Below are positions 42,264 to 49,893 of a stretch of DNA of 64,000 nucleotides, piece by piece. How positions within the stretch are numbered: position 1 is the stretch's first letter; every line of letters begins with the position of its first letter. The translations under genes were made by a program, and so were the position numbers. Source of the stretch: Streptomyces parvus (GTDB lineage: Bacteria; Actinomycetota; Actinomycetes; Streptomycetales; Streptomycetaceae); contig NZ_BMRY01000001.1 in assembly GCF_014648875.1 (NCBI RefSeq), forward strand, positions 417,304-481,303, given 5' to 3'. The notes beneath the pieces were generated by a model. That model was not told where the DNA came from and ran no database searches. It saw nothing but the letters and a program-made list of their open reading frames with translations.

Positions 42264-43136
42264 ATGCGCAGCGGTGCACTCAGGCTGGGGCGGCGGGAAT
42301 TCGGTCCCCACGAGCCGGTGATCATGGCGATCGTGAACCGGACCCCGGACTCCTTCTACGACCAGGGCGCCACGTTCCGGGACGAGCCGGCGCTCGCCCG
42401 GGTCGAGCAGGCGGTGGCCGAGGGCGCGGCAATCATCGACATCGGCGGGGTGAAGGCGGGCCCCGGCGAGGAGGTGACCGCCGAGGAGGAGGCGCGCCGC
42501 ACGGTCGGGTTCGTCGCCGAGGTCCGCCGCCGCCATCCGGACGTCGTGATCAGCGTGGACACCTGGCGGCACGACGTGGGTGAGGCGGTCTGCGAGGCCG
42601 GGGCGGATGTGCTGAACGACGCGTGGGGCGGGGTGGACCCGAAGCTGGCGGAGGTCGCCGCGCGGTACGGGGCGGGGCTCGTGTGCACGCACGCGGGCGG
42701 CGCGGAGCCGCGGACGCGGCCGCACCGGATCGCGTACGACGACGTCATGGCGGACATCCTGCGCGTGACGGTGGGGCTCGCGGAGCGGGCGGTGGAGCTG
42801 GGGGTGCGGGCCGACGGGATCATGATCGATCCGGGTCACGACTTCGGGAAGAACACCCGGCATTCCCTGGAGGCGACGCGCCGGCTGGAGGAGATGGCGG
42901 ATACGGGGTGGCCGGTGCTGGTGTCCCTGTCCAACAAGGACTTCGTCGGGGAGACGCTGGACCGTCCGGTGAAGGAGCGGGTCATCGGGACGCTGGCCAC
43001 GACGGCGGTTTCGGCGTGGCTGGGGGCGCGGGTGTATCGGGTGCACGAGGTGGCGGAGACGCGGCAGGTTCTGGACATGGTGGCGTCCATTGCCGGGCAT
43101 CGGGCACCGGCCGTGGCCCGGCGGGGGCTGGCGTAG
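42264..43136 (+). CDS. folP2: Dihydropteroate synthase-like protein (FolP2 type)
   Basis: 290 residues from ATG 42264 (GAGGAGG upstream). The TIM-barrel of DHPS is complete, but several catalytic motifs are altered: IVNRTPDSFYDQG (usual VTPDSFSDGG), ISVDTWRHDV (SIDT), VLNDAWGG (INDVSGG), IDPGHDFGKN (DPGFGFGKT), VSLSNKDFVG (LSRKxxIG) and YRVHEVAE (RVHDV). This matches the second, FolP2 lineage of actinobacteria, for which DHPS activity is doubtful. The true folate enzyme should be elsewhere (usually next to folB/folK). It is divergent from the DivIVA-like gene here. Confidence 0.85.
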   Translation: MRSGALRLGRREFGPHEPVIMAIVNRTPDSFYDQGATFRDEPALARVEQAVAEGAAIIDIGGVKAGPGEEVTAEEEARRTVGFVAEVRRRHPDVVISVDTWRHDVGEAVCEAGADVLNDAWGGVDPKLAEVAARYGAGLVCTHAGGAEPRTRPHRIAYDDVMADILRVTVGLAERAVELGVRADGIMIDPGHDFGKNTRHSLEATRRLEEMADTGWPVLVSLSNKDFVGETLDRPVKERVIGTLATTAVSAWLGARVYRVHEVAETRQVLDMVASIAGHRAPAVARRGLA

Positions 43137-43202
43137 TTCTTCGCCGCCTGCGTGGTGGCCTGCCCGGCGGGCGGGGCCCGGGGCGCTGCCCCTGGGCCCC
43201 GC

Positions 43203-43319
43203 TCCTCAAGCGCCGGAGGGGCTGAAAGATGTCCTCAATCGCCGGACGGGCTTGATTTCGCCGGGCCGGCCCGGAATGTGCCGGGCAAAGATGCCCTCAA
43301 ACGCCGGGCGGGCCGAAAG
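43203..43319 (+). repeat. Three copies of a common Streptomyces intergenic repeat
   Basis: Variants of TCCTCAAGCGCCGGACGGGC followed by TGA-A at 43203-43227, 43232-43255 and 43293-43319. Single copies of this element are widespread between Streptomyces genes; three within 120 bp is notable. Confidence 0.65.
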
Positions 43320-43328
43320 CCGAAACAG

Positions 43329-44114
43329 TCAGCGCCCGACCTCCTTCGTCACCAGCATCACCGCTTCCTCCACGTCGTCCGTTACGTGGAACAGCAACAG
43401 GTCCTTCTCCGAGGCCTTGCCCTGGGCCACCACCGTGTCGCGGAGCCAGTCGATCAGGCCGCCCCAGTACGCCGTGCCGAACAGGACGATCGGGAAGCGG
43501 GTGACCTTGCCGGTCTGGACGAGGGTGAGGGCCTCGAAGAGTTCGTCCAGGGTGCCGAGGCCGCCGGGCAGGACCACGAAGCCCTGGGCGTACTTCACGA
43601 ACATCGTCTTGCGGACGAAGAAGTAGCGGAAGTTGACGCCGATGTCGACGTGCGGGTTGAGGCCCGATTCGAAGGGCAGCTCGATACCGAGGCCGACCGA
43701 GACGCCCTTGGCCTCCCGGGCGCCCTTGTTGGCCGCCTCCATCGCGCCCGGGCCGCCGCCGGTGATCACCGCGAAGCCCGCGTCGACCAGGGCCTTGCCG
43801 ATCGCCACCCCGGCCTCGTACTCCGGCGATCCGGCGGGGGTGCGGGCCGAGCCGAAGACGCTGATCGCGCTCGGCAGTTCGGCGAGCGCCCCGAAGCCCT
43901 CGACGAACTCCGACTGGATGCGCATCACCCGCCAGGGGTCGGTGTGCACCCACTCGGAGTCGCCCTCGGAGTCCAGCAGCCGCTGATCGGTCGTGCCGGG
44001 CTGGACCTGCTCCCTGCGGCGCAGGACCGGGCCCAGCCACTGTTCCCCCGGGCTGACCGCTCCCTCGGGAACCTCCGCGCCCTCGGGGATCCGTGCGTCC
44101 TCGGCGTTGCCCAT
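43329..44114 (-). CDS. LOG-family (TIGR00730) nucleotide phosphoribohydrolase
   Basis: 261 residues from ATG 44114 (GGAGCGGAAC). Rossmann fold with the LOG signatures GFAVITGGGPGAMEAANKGA, LPFESGLNPHVD, and the catalytic PGGLGTLDELFE. LOG proteins cleave nucleoside 5'-monophosphates, including cytokinin-type isopentenyl-AMP, to base and ribose phosphate. It is often mis-annotated as lysine decarboxylase. The first ~75 residues are an acidic extension. Rv1205 occupies the equivalent place near dapE and folP2. Confidence 0.92.
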   Translation of the reverse strand: MGNAEDARIPEGAEVPEGAVSPGEQWLGPVLRRREQVQPGTTDQRLLDSEGDSEWVHTDPWRVMRIQSEFVEGFGALAELPSAISVFGSARTPAGSPEYEAGVAIGKALVDAGFAVITGGGPGAMEAANKGAREAKGVSVGLGIELPFESGLNPHVDIGVNFRYFFVRKTMFVKYAQGFVVLPGGLGTLDELFEALTLVQTGKVTRFPIVLFGTAYWGGLIDWLRDTVVAQGKASEKDLLLFHVTDDVEEAVMLVTKEVGR

Positions 44115-44217
44115 GTTCCGCTCCCTCCACCGACCTGCTTCGTGCTGGGTCGTACGTGTCGTGCTGCGTGCGGCCAGCGTAGATCGGCGGAGGTTACGTA
44201 CGGGGGAATGCCGTGCG

Positions 44218-45309
44218 TCAGCCGGTCAGCCAGGAGCGGAGGCGGTCCTCGCAGTGGGTGATCTTCTCGACCGCCACGTGCTCGTCGCGCTTGTGGGCGT
44301 ACATCGGGTCGCCGGGTCCGTAGTTCACCGCGGGGACGCCGAGCGCGCCGAAGCGGGAGACGTCGGTCCAGCCGAACTTGGGCCGGGCCGTGCCGCCGAC
44401 GGCGGTCATGAAGGCCTGGGCGGCGGGGTGGGAGAGGCCGGGCATCGCGGCGCCGGAGTGGTCGTCGATGACGATCTCGGTCACTCCGCAGTCGGCGAAG
44501 ACCTCGCGGACATGGGCGATCGCCTCCTCCTCGGTGCGGTCGGGGGCGTAGCGGTAGTTGACGACGACGGTGCAGGCGTCCGGGATGACGTTGGTGGCGA
44601 CGCCGCCCTCGATGCCGACCGCGTTGAGGCCCTCGTGGTACTCCAGGCCGTCGATGACGGGGCGGCGGGGCTCGTACGCGGCGAGGGCGGCCAGGATCGG
44701 GGCGGCGGCGTGGATCGCGTTGGACCCCATCCAGCTGCGGGCCGAGTGGGCCCGCTCGCCCGTCGTCCGCAGGTGGACCCGGAGCGTGCCCTGGCAGCCG
44801 CCCTCGACCTCGCCGTCGGAGGGCTCCAGCAGGACGGCGAAGTCTCCGGCGAGCCAGTCGGGGTGCGCGTCGGCGATGTGGCCGAGGCCGTTGAGGTGGG
44901 CGGCGACCTCTTCGTTGTCGTAGAAGATGAAGGTCAGGTCGCGGTTGGGCTCGGGGACCGTCGCGGCGATCCGGAGCTGGACGGCGACGCCGGACTTCAT
45001 GTCGGAGGTCCCGCAGCCCCAGAGGATCCCGTTCTCGTCGAGGCGGGAGGGGACGTTGCCGGCGATCGGCACGGTGTCGATGTGCCCGGCGAGGACGACG
45101 CGCTCGGCGCGGCCCAGGTTCGTCCGGGCGACGACGTTGTTGCCGTGGCGGTCGACGGTGAGGTGCGGCAGGGCGCGCAGGGCCGATTCGATCGCGTCGG
45201 CGAGGGCCTTCTCCTCCCCGCTGACCGAGGGGAAGTCGACGAGCCGGGCGGTGAGCGCCGGTCCGTCCAGGCTGAGGTCCAGGGCGAGGTCAGGTGTGCT
45301 GTCGGCCAT
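44218..45309 (-). CDS. dapE: Succinyl-diaminopimelate desuccinylase
   Basis: 363 residues. M20 di-zinc peptidase fold: GHIDTVP (His/Asp), WGCGTSDMKSG (bridging Asp), YDNEEVAA (catalytic Glu-Glu), VLLEPSDGE and the last ligand in MYAHKRDEHV. DapE releases succinate from N-succinyl-LL-DAP in lysine/LL-diaminopimelate synthesis, the source of the Streptomyces peptidoglycan cross-link residue. dapC, the preceding pathway step, lies about 1.9 kb away. Confidence 0.95.
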   Translation of the reverse strand: MADSTPDLALDLSLDGPALTARLVDFPSVSGEEKALADAIESALRALPHLTVDRHGNNVVARTNLGRAERVVLAGHIDTVPIAGNVPSRLDENGILWGCGTSDMKSGVAVQLRIAATVPEPNRDLTFIFYDNEEVAAHLNGLGHIADAHPDWLAGDFAVLLEPSDGEVEGGCQGTLRVHLRTTGERAHSARSWMGSNAIHAAAPILAALAAYEPRRPVIDGLEYHEGLNAVGIEGGVATNVIPDACTVVVNYRYAPDRTEEEAIAHVREVFADCGVTEIVIDDHSGAAMPGLSHPAAQAFMTAVGGTARPKFGWTDVSRFGALGVPAVNYGPGDPMYAHKRDEHVAVEKITHCEDRLRSWLTG

Positions 45310-45358
45310 GGGCCCGACCCTAAGCGACAGGGGTATCGGTCCCGCCCGGGGCCTCCAG

Positions 45359-45364
45359 TACGGT
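45359..45364 (+). promoter_or_regulatory. Probable -10 box for a leaderless GTG transcript
   Basis: TACGGT six nt before GTG 45371; no Shine-Dalgarno. Confidence 0.45.
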
Positions 45365-45370
45365 GGGCCC

Positions 45371-46297
45371 GTGTCCAGGACAGCCAGCCCTCGCCGACGA
45401 CGCCTCTTCCGCTACGGGGCCGCCTTCGCCGTGCTCGCGGCGCTGGGCGGTTATCTGGCCGTGCAGTACGACTCCTCGGGTTCGAAGAACCCGCCGCGCT
45501 GTGTGGTGGAGGCGAAGGACGGGGACGAGGGCGAGACCCAGCGGTACGAGATGAGCCTGGCCCAGGCCGTCAACGCGGCGACGATCTCCGCGGTGGGCAC
45601 CACCCGGGGCATGCCCGAGCGGGCGGTGACGATCGCACTGGCGACCGCGCTCCAGGAGTCCACGCTCCGCAACATCGACTACGGGGACCGGGACTCGGTG
45701 GGCCTGTTCCAGCAGCGGCCCTCGCAGGGCTGGGGCACCGTGGAGCAGATCATGGATCCGGTCTACTCGGCCGGGAAGTTCTACGAGGGCCTGGCCGAGG
45801 TTCCGGGCTATTCGCGCCTGCCGCTGACCGTGGCCGCGCAGCGCGTGCAGCGCAGCGGGTTCCCGCAGGCGTACGCGAAGCACGAGCCGGACGCCGCACT
45901 GCTCGCGGCCGCGCTGACCGGGCGCAGGCCGGCCTCGCTGAGCTGCACCCCGTCGACGGCCACGGCCGAGGGCCCGGGGGATGCCGGGCGGGTGCGGGCC
46001 GAGCTGGTGCGGGCCTTCGGCAAGGGCGTGCTGCCCGCCGCGAAGGCCGCGGGCGCGTCCGCCGCCTCGACCGTCTCGGTGCCCGTACCGGCGACCTCGG
46101 CGCGGGCCGAGGACAAGGCCTCGCCGCGGCGCGGCTGGGAGCTGGCGCACTGGGCCGTGGCGCAGTCCGAGGCGCTGCGGATCGAGCGCGTGAGCTATGC
46201 GGACCGGGTCTGGGACGCCGGTACGGGCTGGCGGACGGAACGCGCGAAGGGGAAGGAAACGGGCACGACCGCGGTCAGGATCCAGGTCGGTCAGTAG
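45371..46297 (+). CDS. Membrane-anchored protein with lytic-transglycosylase-like segment
   Basis: 308 residues from GTG 45371. A basic N-terminus (SPRRRRLFRYG) and one membrane helix place the rest outside the cell. The segment ALATALQESTLRNIDYGDRD, then SVGLFQQRPSQGWGT and IMDPVYSAGKFYEGL, resembles the Glu-bearing catalytic core of lysozyme-like transglycosylases. The C-terminal ~100 residues are Ala/Lys-rich. Streptomyces homologues carry the misleading label 'heavy metal transporter'. Cell-wall cleavage or a non-enzymatic wall role is inferred. Probably leaderless. Confidence 0.72.
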   Translation: MSRTASPRRRRLFRYGAAFAVLAALGGYLAVQYDSSGSKNPPRCVVEAKDGDEGETQRYEMSLAQAVNAATISAVGTTRGMPERAVTIALATALQESTLRNIDYGDRDSVGLFQQRPSQGWGTVEQIMDPVYSAGKFYEGLAEVPGYSRLPLTVAAQRVQRSGFPQAYAKHEPDAALLAAALTGRRPASLSCTPSTATAEGPGDAGRVRAELVRAFGKGVLPAAKAAGASAASTVSVPVPATSARAEDKASPRRGWELAHWAVAQSEALRIERVSYADRVWDAGTGWRTERAKGKETGTTAVRIQVGQ

Positions 46298-46588
46298 TAC
46301 GCCCCGTCACTCGTACGGGCCATGGGGGGCCACGACCCCGGACGCGTTTCGCCCTCTTCCTCGCAGCCGTGCCACCCTGCCCTGATTCCCTTGTCCGGCA
46401 AGGGAAGTGACGGTTCATCGGGTCCCGGCGGTATGGATTGTTTGCCCGGGTTCTTCCGCTGCGGATAATCGGACGCATTACTCAGTCTTTACCTTTGCCC
46501 GCCGCAACCTTCCCCTCCCCCGAAGCGGTTGTCAGTGCGTCCGATCACCGGACAAACAAATTCGTGCACAACCCGCTGAAGGAGCATC
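46298..46588 (+). other. Intergenic region upstream of the secreted Ala/Gly-rich protein gene
   Basis: About 290 bp with AT-richer patches. It contains CCTTGTCCGGCAAGG (a small hairpin, ~46390) and TTGTTT...GGATAAT (46438-46469) as a possible promoter. No gene is seen. Confidence 0.35.
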
Positions 46589-47056
46589 ATGTCCCTCCCC
46601 CTGACCCGTCGGATCGCTCGTGCCGCGCTGCTGATCGCCGCTGGCGCGACCCCCGTGGTCGGTGCGGCCGGTGCCGCGAGCGCCGCAGAGCTCCCGCAGA
46701 CCCCGAACCTGGGCGGTCTGACCGCACTGGACGGCGCGAACGCCGGCGACGCCCTGGACAGCGCCGCCCGGCAGGGCACGCAGGCCGCCGGTGAGACCGG
46801 TGGCCGGCTTGTCGGGACCGCGCTCCCGGCGGCGGGCGAGACCGTCGGCAAGTCCGCCAAGGTCGCCGTCCCGGCCGCCCAGGAGGCCGCGGGCCAGGCC
46901 GCCGGCAACGCGGGCCAGGCCGTCGGCGGGGTGGCCGAGGCCGCCGGTGGCGGTCTGCCGACCGACGGCCTCGGCGACGGGCTGCCCACCGACAGCCTCG
47001 GCAAGGGCGGCCTGCCCACCGACGCCCTGCCGCTGAACGGCCTGCCGATCGGCTGA
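46589..47056 (+). CDS. Small secreted Ala/Gly-rich protein
   Basis: 155 residues from ATG 46589 (GAAGGAG). A clear Sec signal peptide (RRIARAALLIAAGATPVV, cleavage after ASA) is followed by a low-complexity mature chain with AGQAAGNAGQAVGGVAEAAG and a C-terminal run of DGLGDGLPTDSLGKGGLPTD-type repeats. It has no Cys and no catalytic motif. Such proteins are common on Streptomyces surfaces and sometimes labelled 'ATP-binding'. Likely extracellular and structural; function unknown. Confidence 0.78.
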   Translation: MSLPLTRRIARAALLIAAGATPVVGAAGAASAAELPQTPNLGGLTALDGANAGDALDSAARQGTQAAGETGGRLVGTALPAAGETVGKSAKVAVPAAQEAAGQAAGNAGQAVGGVAEAAGGGLPTDGLGDGLPTDSLGKGGLPTDALPLNGLPIG

Positions 47057-47073
47057 TCCCCCACGCACATGCC

Positions 47074-47109
47074 GGAGGGCCTGAGGAGTGCGCACTCCTC
47101 AGGCCCTCC
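47074..47109. terminator. Perfect 36-nt palindrome after the secreted protein gene
   Basis: Arms 47074-47091 and 47092-47109 are exact complements (18 bp, no spacer). It can fold as a hairpin on either strand between convergent genes. Confidence 0.75.
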
Positions 47110-47172
47110 CGCGTATCCGGGCCCCGCGTGTCCAGGCCCTCCCGCGTATCCAGGCCCTCCCGCGCATCCGGG
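47100..47172. repeat. Imperfect 18-bp tandem repeats adjoining the palindrome
   Basis: About four units of CAGGCCCTCCCGCGTATC, one shortened and one ending GCATC. The first unit includes the right arm of the palindrome, so the array seems to have grown from it. Confidence 0.65.
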
Positions 47173-48267
47173 TCAGGACAGGCGCTTGACCGCCGCCGCC
47201 ACCCGCTCGTCCGTCGCGGTGAACGCCACCCGGACGAAGCTCGCGCCCGCCGGGCCGTAGAAGTCGCCGGGCGCGACCAGGATGCCCCGCTCCGCGAGGT
47301 ACGCCACGGTGTCCCAGCACGGCTCGTCGCGGGTCGCCCACAGGTAGAGGCTCGCCTCGCTGTGCTCGATCCGGAAGCCGTGCGCCTCCAGGGCCGCGCG
47401 CAAGGCGAGGCGCCGGTCCGCGTACCGGGCGCGCTGCTCGGAGACGTGCACGTCGTCGCCGAGGGCGGCGACGGTGGCGGCCTGGACGGGGGCGGCCGTC
47501 ATCATCCCGCCGTGCTTGCGGATCAGCAGCAGCTCACCGAGGACGGCCGCGTCGCCCGCGATGAACGCGGCCCGGTATCCGGCCAGGTTGGAGCGCTTGG
47601 AGAGCGAGTGGACCGCCACGATGCCGTCGTAGTGGCCGCCGCAGACGTCCGGGTGGAGCACCGAGACCGGTTCGGCGTCCCAGCCCAGCTCCAGGTAGCA
47701 CTCGTCGCTGAAGACGAGGACGCCGTGCTCGCGCGCCCAGGCGACGATCCGGGTCAGCTCGTCCTTGGACAGCACCTTGCCGGTGGGGTTGGACGGCGAG
47801 TTGAGCCAGAGCAGCTTCAGCCCCGCCGGGTCCAGCTCGGTCGGGTCGTCGTAGACGACGGGCTCCGCGCCGCAGAGCCGGGCACCGACCTCGTACGTCG
47901 GGTAGGCGAGCCGGGGATAGGCGACCTTGTCGCCCGCGCCGAGCCCGAGCTGCGTCGGCAGCCAGGCCACCAGCTCCTTGGAGCCGACGACCGGCAGCAC
48001 GTTGGCGTGAGTGACGCCGACCGCGCCGAGGCGGCGCTCCACCCAGCCGGTGAGCGCGTCCCGCAGGGCCTCGGTGCCCCACACCGTCGGATAGCCGGGG
48101 CTGTCCGCCGCGGCGACCAGCGCCCGCTGGATCAGCTCGGGGACCGGGTCGACCGGAGTGCCGACGGACAGGTCCACGATGCCGTCCGGGTGGGCCTGGG
48201 CCGTCGACTTGTAGGGCGCGAGCTTGTCCCAGGGGAAGACGGGGAGGCGGGAGGAGACTGCGGACAC
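47173..48267 (-). CDS. dapC: Succinyldiaminopimelate transaminase
   Basis: 364 residues from GTG 48267. Fold-type I PLP aminotransferase: IVDLSVGTPVDPVP, WLNSPSNPTGKVL (Asn), VFSDECYLELGW (Asp/Tyr), the PLP Lys in HSLSKRSNLAGYR and the Arg in FVRVAF. It is the bifunctional DapC/DapAT type found next to ferredoxin in actinobacteria, converting the keto precursor to N-succinyl-LL-DAP with glutamate. Downstream of fdxA, 107 bp apart, and in the same route as dapE. Confidence 0.93.
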   Translation of the reverse strand: MSAVSSRLPVFPWDKLAPYKSTAQAHPDGIVDLSVGTPVDPVPELIQRALVAAADSPGYPTVWGTEALRDALTGWVERRLGAVGVTHANVLPVVGSKELVAWLPTQLGLGAGDKVAYPRLAYPTYEVGARLCGAEPVVYDDPTELDPAGLKLLWLNSPSNPTGKVLSKDELTRIVAWAREHGVLVFSDECYLELGWDAEPVSVLHPDVCGGHYDGIVAVHSLSKRSNLAGYRAAFIAGDAAVLGELLLIRKHGGMMTAAPVQAATVAALGDDVHVSEQRARYADRRLALRAALEAHGFRIEHSEASLYLWATRDEPCWDTVAYLAERGILVAPGDFYGPAGASFVRVAFTATDERVAAAVKRLS

Positions 48268-48374
48268 GGGGCTCTGCTTTCTCGGGGGGGGTCGGATACG
48301 GCGGCACGGGAAACGGCTCGGTCCCGCACGGGGACGAGCCGTACGGGACCGGGCTGCGCGCGTGGTGCCGCCGC

Positions 48375-48695
48375 TTACTGGTTCTGCGGCGGCAGTCCGG
48401 CGACGAACGCGTGGTCGCGCTCGATGAGACCGAGCTTGGAAGCACCGCCCGGCGAGCCGAGGTCGTCGAAGAACTCGACGTTCGCCTTGTAGTAGTCCTT
48501 CCACTCCTCCGGAGTGTCGTCCTCGTAGAAGATGGCCTCGACCGGGCACACCGGCTCACAGGCTCCACAGTCGACGCACTCGTCCGGGTGGATGTACAAG
48601 GACCGCTGGCCCTCGTAGATGCAGTCGACGGGGCACTCTTCGATGCAGGCCTTGTCCTTCACGTCGACACAAGGCTGCGCGATGACGTAGGTCAC
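48375..48695 (-). CDS. fdxA: Seven-iron ferredoxin
   Basis: 106 residues from GTG 48695 (GAGGAACGAC upstream). Cluster ligands: CVDVKDKACIEECPVDC for the 3Fe-4S and half of the 4Fe-4S site, and CVDCGACEPVCPVEA for the 4Fe-4S cluster. The C-terminal ~45 residues (PEEWKDYYKANVEFF) form the usual extension of FdxA. It transfers electrons at low potential in the cytosol. Adjacent to dapC as in mycobacteria. Confidence 0.95.
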   Translation of the reverse strand: MTYVIAQPCVDVKDKACIEECPVDCIYEGQRSLYIHPDECVDCGACEPVCPVEAIFYEDDTPEEWKDYYKANVEFFDDLGSPGGASKLGLIERDHAFVAGLPPQNQ

Positions 48696-48812
48696 GCTGT
48701 CGTTCCTCCTCGGTAGGGCGTTGGCTCTCGCGCGGGAGCGCGGCGTCGTCGATGCCCGCCCCTAGTATCTCCGTTCTCGGGCACGATCCGAACAGGAGGG
48801 GCGGACAGAGCT

Positions 48813-49808
48813 GTGGAATTCACCATCGGCGGACGGCTGGAAGTCCGCATCACACCCGCTGACGTGGGCAAACGTGTGTCTGTGCGGCGCCGGACGAACA
48901 GCGGTGGCACGGGTGAGGAGTTCACCGATGCGGTCGGCGTGCTCACATCATGGAACGACGGTGTGGTGTCGATCACACGAAAGAGCGGGGAAACCGTCCA
49001 CATCGTGGAATCGTCCCTGGTCGCGGGCAAGGTCGTGCCCGCCGCCCCGGCCCGGCGGCGGGGCCCCGCCGCCTCTTTCGATGAGATGGCGGCCGTCACC
49101 GCGCGGGCCTGGCAGCCGGTGGAGAGCGAGGCGCTGGGCGACTGGCGGCTGCGCGCGGCCGGGGGCTTCACCCGGCGCGCCAACTCCGTGCTTCCGCTCG
49201 GCGATCCGGGTCTGCCGCTCGGCGAGGCGCTCGGGCGCGTCCGCCGCTGGTACGAGGAGCGGGGCCTGCCCGCGTACGTCCAGACGGCGACCGGGGCCGA
49301 GGGCACGCAGGAGCTGTTGTGCGCGGAGCTGGAGGGGCACGGCTGGCGGCGCGAGGTGTCGGCGGAGGTACGGATCGCCGCGCTGGCGCCGGTCGGTGAC
49401 CGGGAGGCCGAGGTGTCCGCGGTCCGGCTGACCCGGGAGCCGGACGCGGCCTGGCTCGCCCGCTACCAGCGCTTCTCCACGCCCGGCCCGCATGTGCTGC
49501 GGGTGCTGGGCAGCGGCCCTTCGGTCTGGTTCGCCACGGTGCCGGGGAGTGGCGAGGCACCGGACGCGATCGGCCGGTGTGTCGTGGACGGCCGGTGGGC
49601 CGGGTTCATGGCCGTGGAGGTCGCGCCGGAGCAGCGGCGGCGCGGGCTGGCCACGACGGTGATGACCGCGCTGGCCCGCCGGGCGCTGGACGAGGGCGCT
49701 TCGGCGGCCTGGCTCCAGGTCGAGGAGGACAATGAGGGGGCGCGGGCGCTGTACGACGGCATGGGCTTCGCGGGCCACCACCGGTACCACCACTACCGCT
49801 CGGCGTGA
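48813..49808 (+). CDS. GNAT-family N-acetyltransferase
   Basis: 331 residues from GTG 48813 (AGGAGGGGCGG upstream). The first ~75 residues form a small beta domain (VGKRVSVRRRT, DAVGVLTSWNDGVVSITRKS) resembling an SH3-like fold found in actinobacterial GNATs. A degenerate GNAT-like region follows, and a complete C-terminal GNAT: GFMAVEVAPEQRRRGLATTV (acetyl-CoA loop) and AWLQVEEDNEGARALYDGMG. Substrate unknown. Divergent from fdxA. Confidence 0.9.
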   Translation: MEFTIGGRLEVRITPADVGKRVSVRRRTNSGGTGEEFTDAVGVLTSWNDGVVSITRKSGETVHIVESSLVAGKVVPAAPARRRGPAASFDEMAAVTARAWQPVESEALGDWRLRAAGGFTRRANSVLPLGDPGLPLGEALGRVRRWYEERGLPAYVQTATGAEGTQELLCAELEGHGWRREVSAEVRIAALAPVGDREAEVSAVRLTREPDAAWLARYQRFSTPGPHVLRVLGSGPSVWFATVPGSGEAPDAIGRCVVDGRWAGFMAVEVAPEQRRRGLATTVMTALARRALDEGASAAWLQVEEDNEGARALYDGMGFAGHHRYHHYRSA

Positions 49809-49893
49809 TCGCCGCGGAGGGCCGCGCGGCGGGCCTCGGGGAGCGGGGCCGGGACCGGGGCGGGAACAGGACGAGCAGGGGCGTGGGTCGGAC

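Noticed and set aside
41707..42279. Extended Tag protein starting at 42279
   Set aside because: The extension overlaps the DivIVA-like gene in another frame, and Tag's zinc Cys falls at residue 14 with the ATG at 41706.
42264..43136. Sulfonamide-resistance DHPS acquired by transfer
   Set aside because: The gene sits in a conserved block and matches the FolP2 lineage; no mobile element is nearby.
44927..45370. Upstream extension of the transglycosylase-like gene
   Set aside because: It overlaps dapE on the other strand and lacks a membrane-protein N-terminus; the GTG at 45371 begins a natural basic-plus-helix N-terminus.
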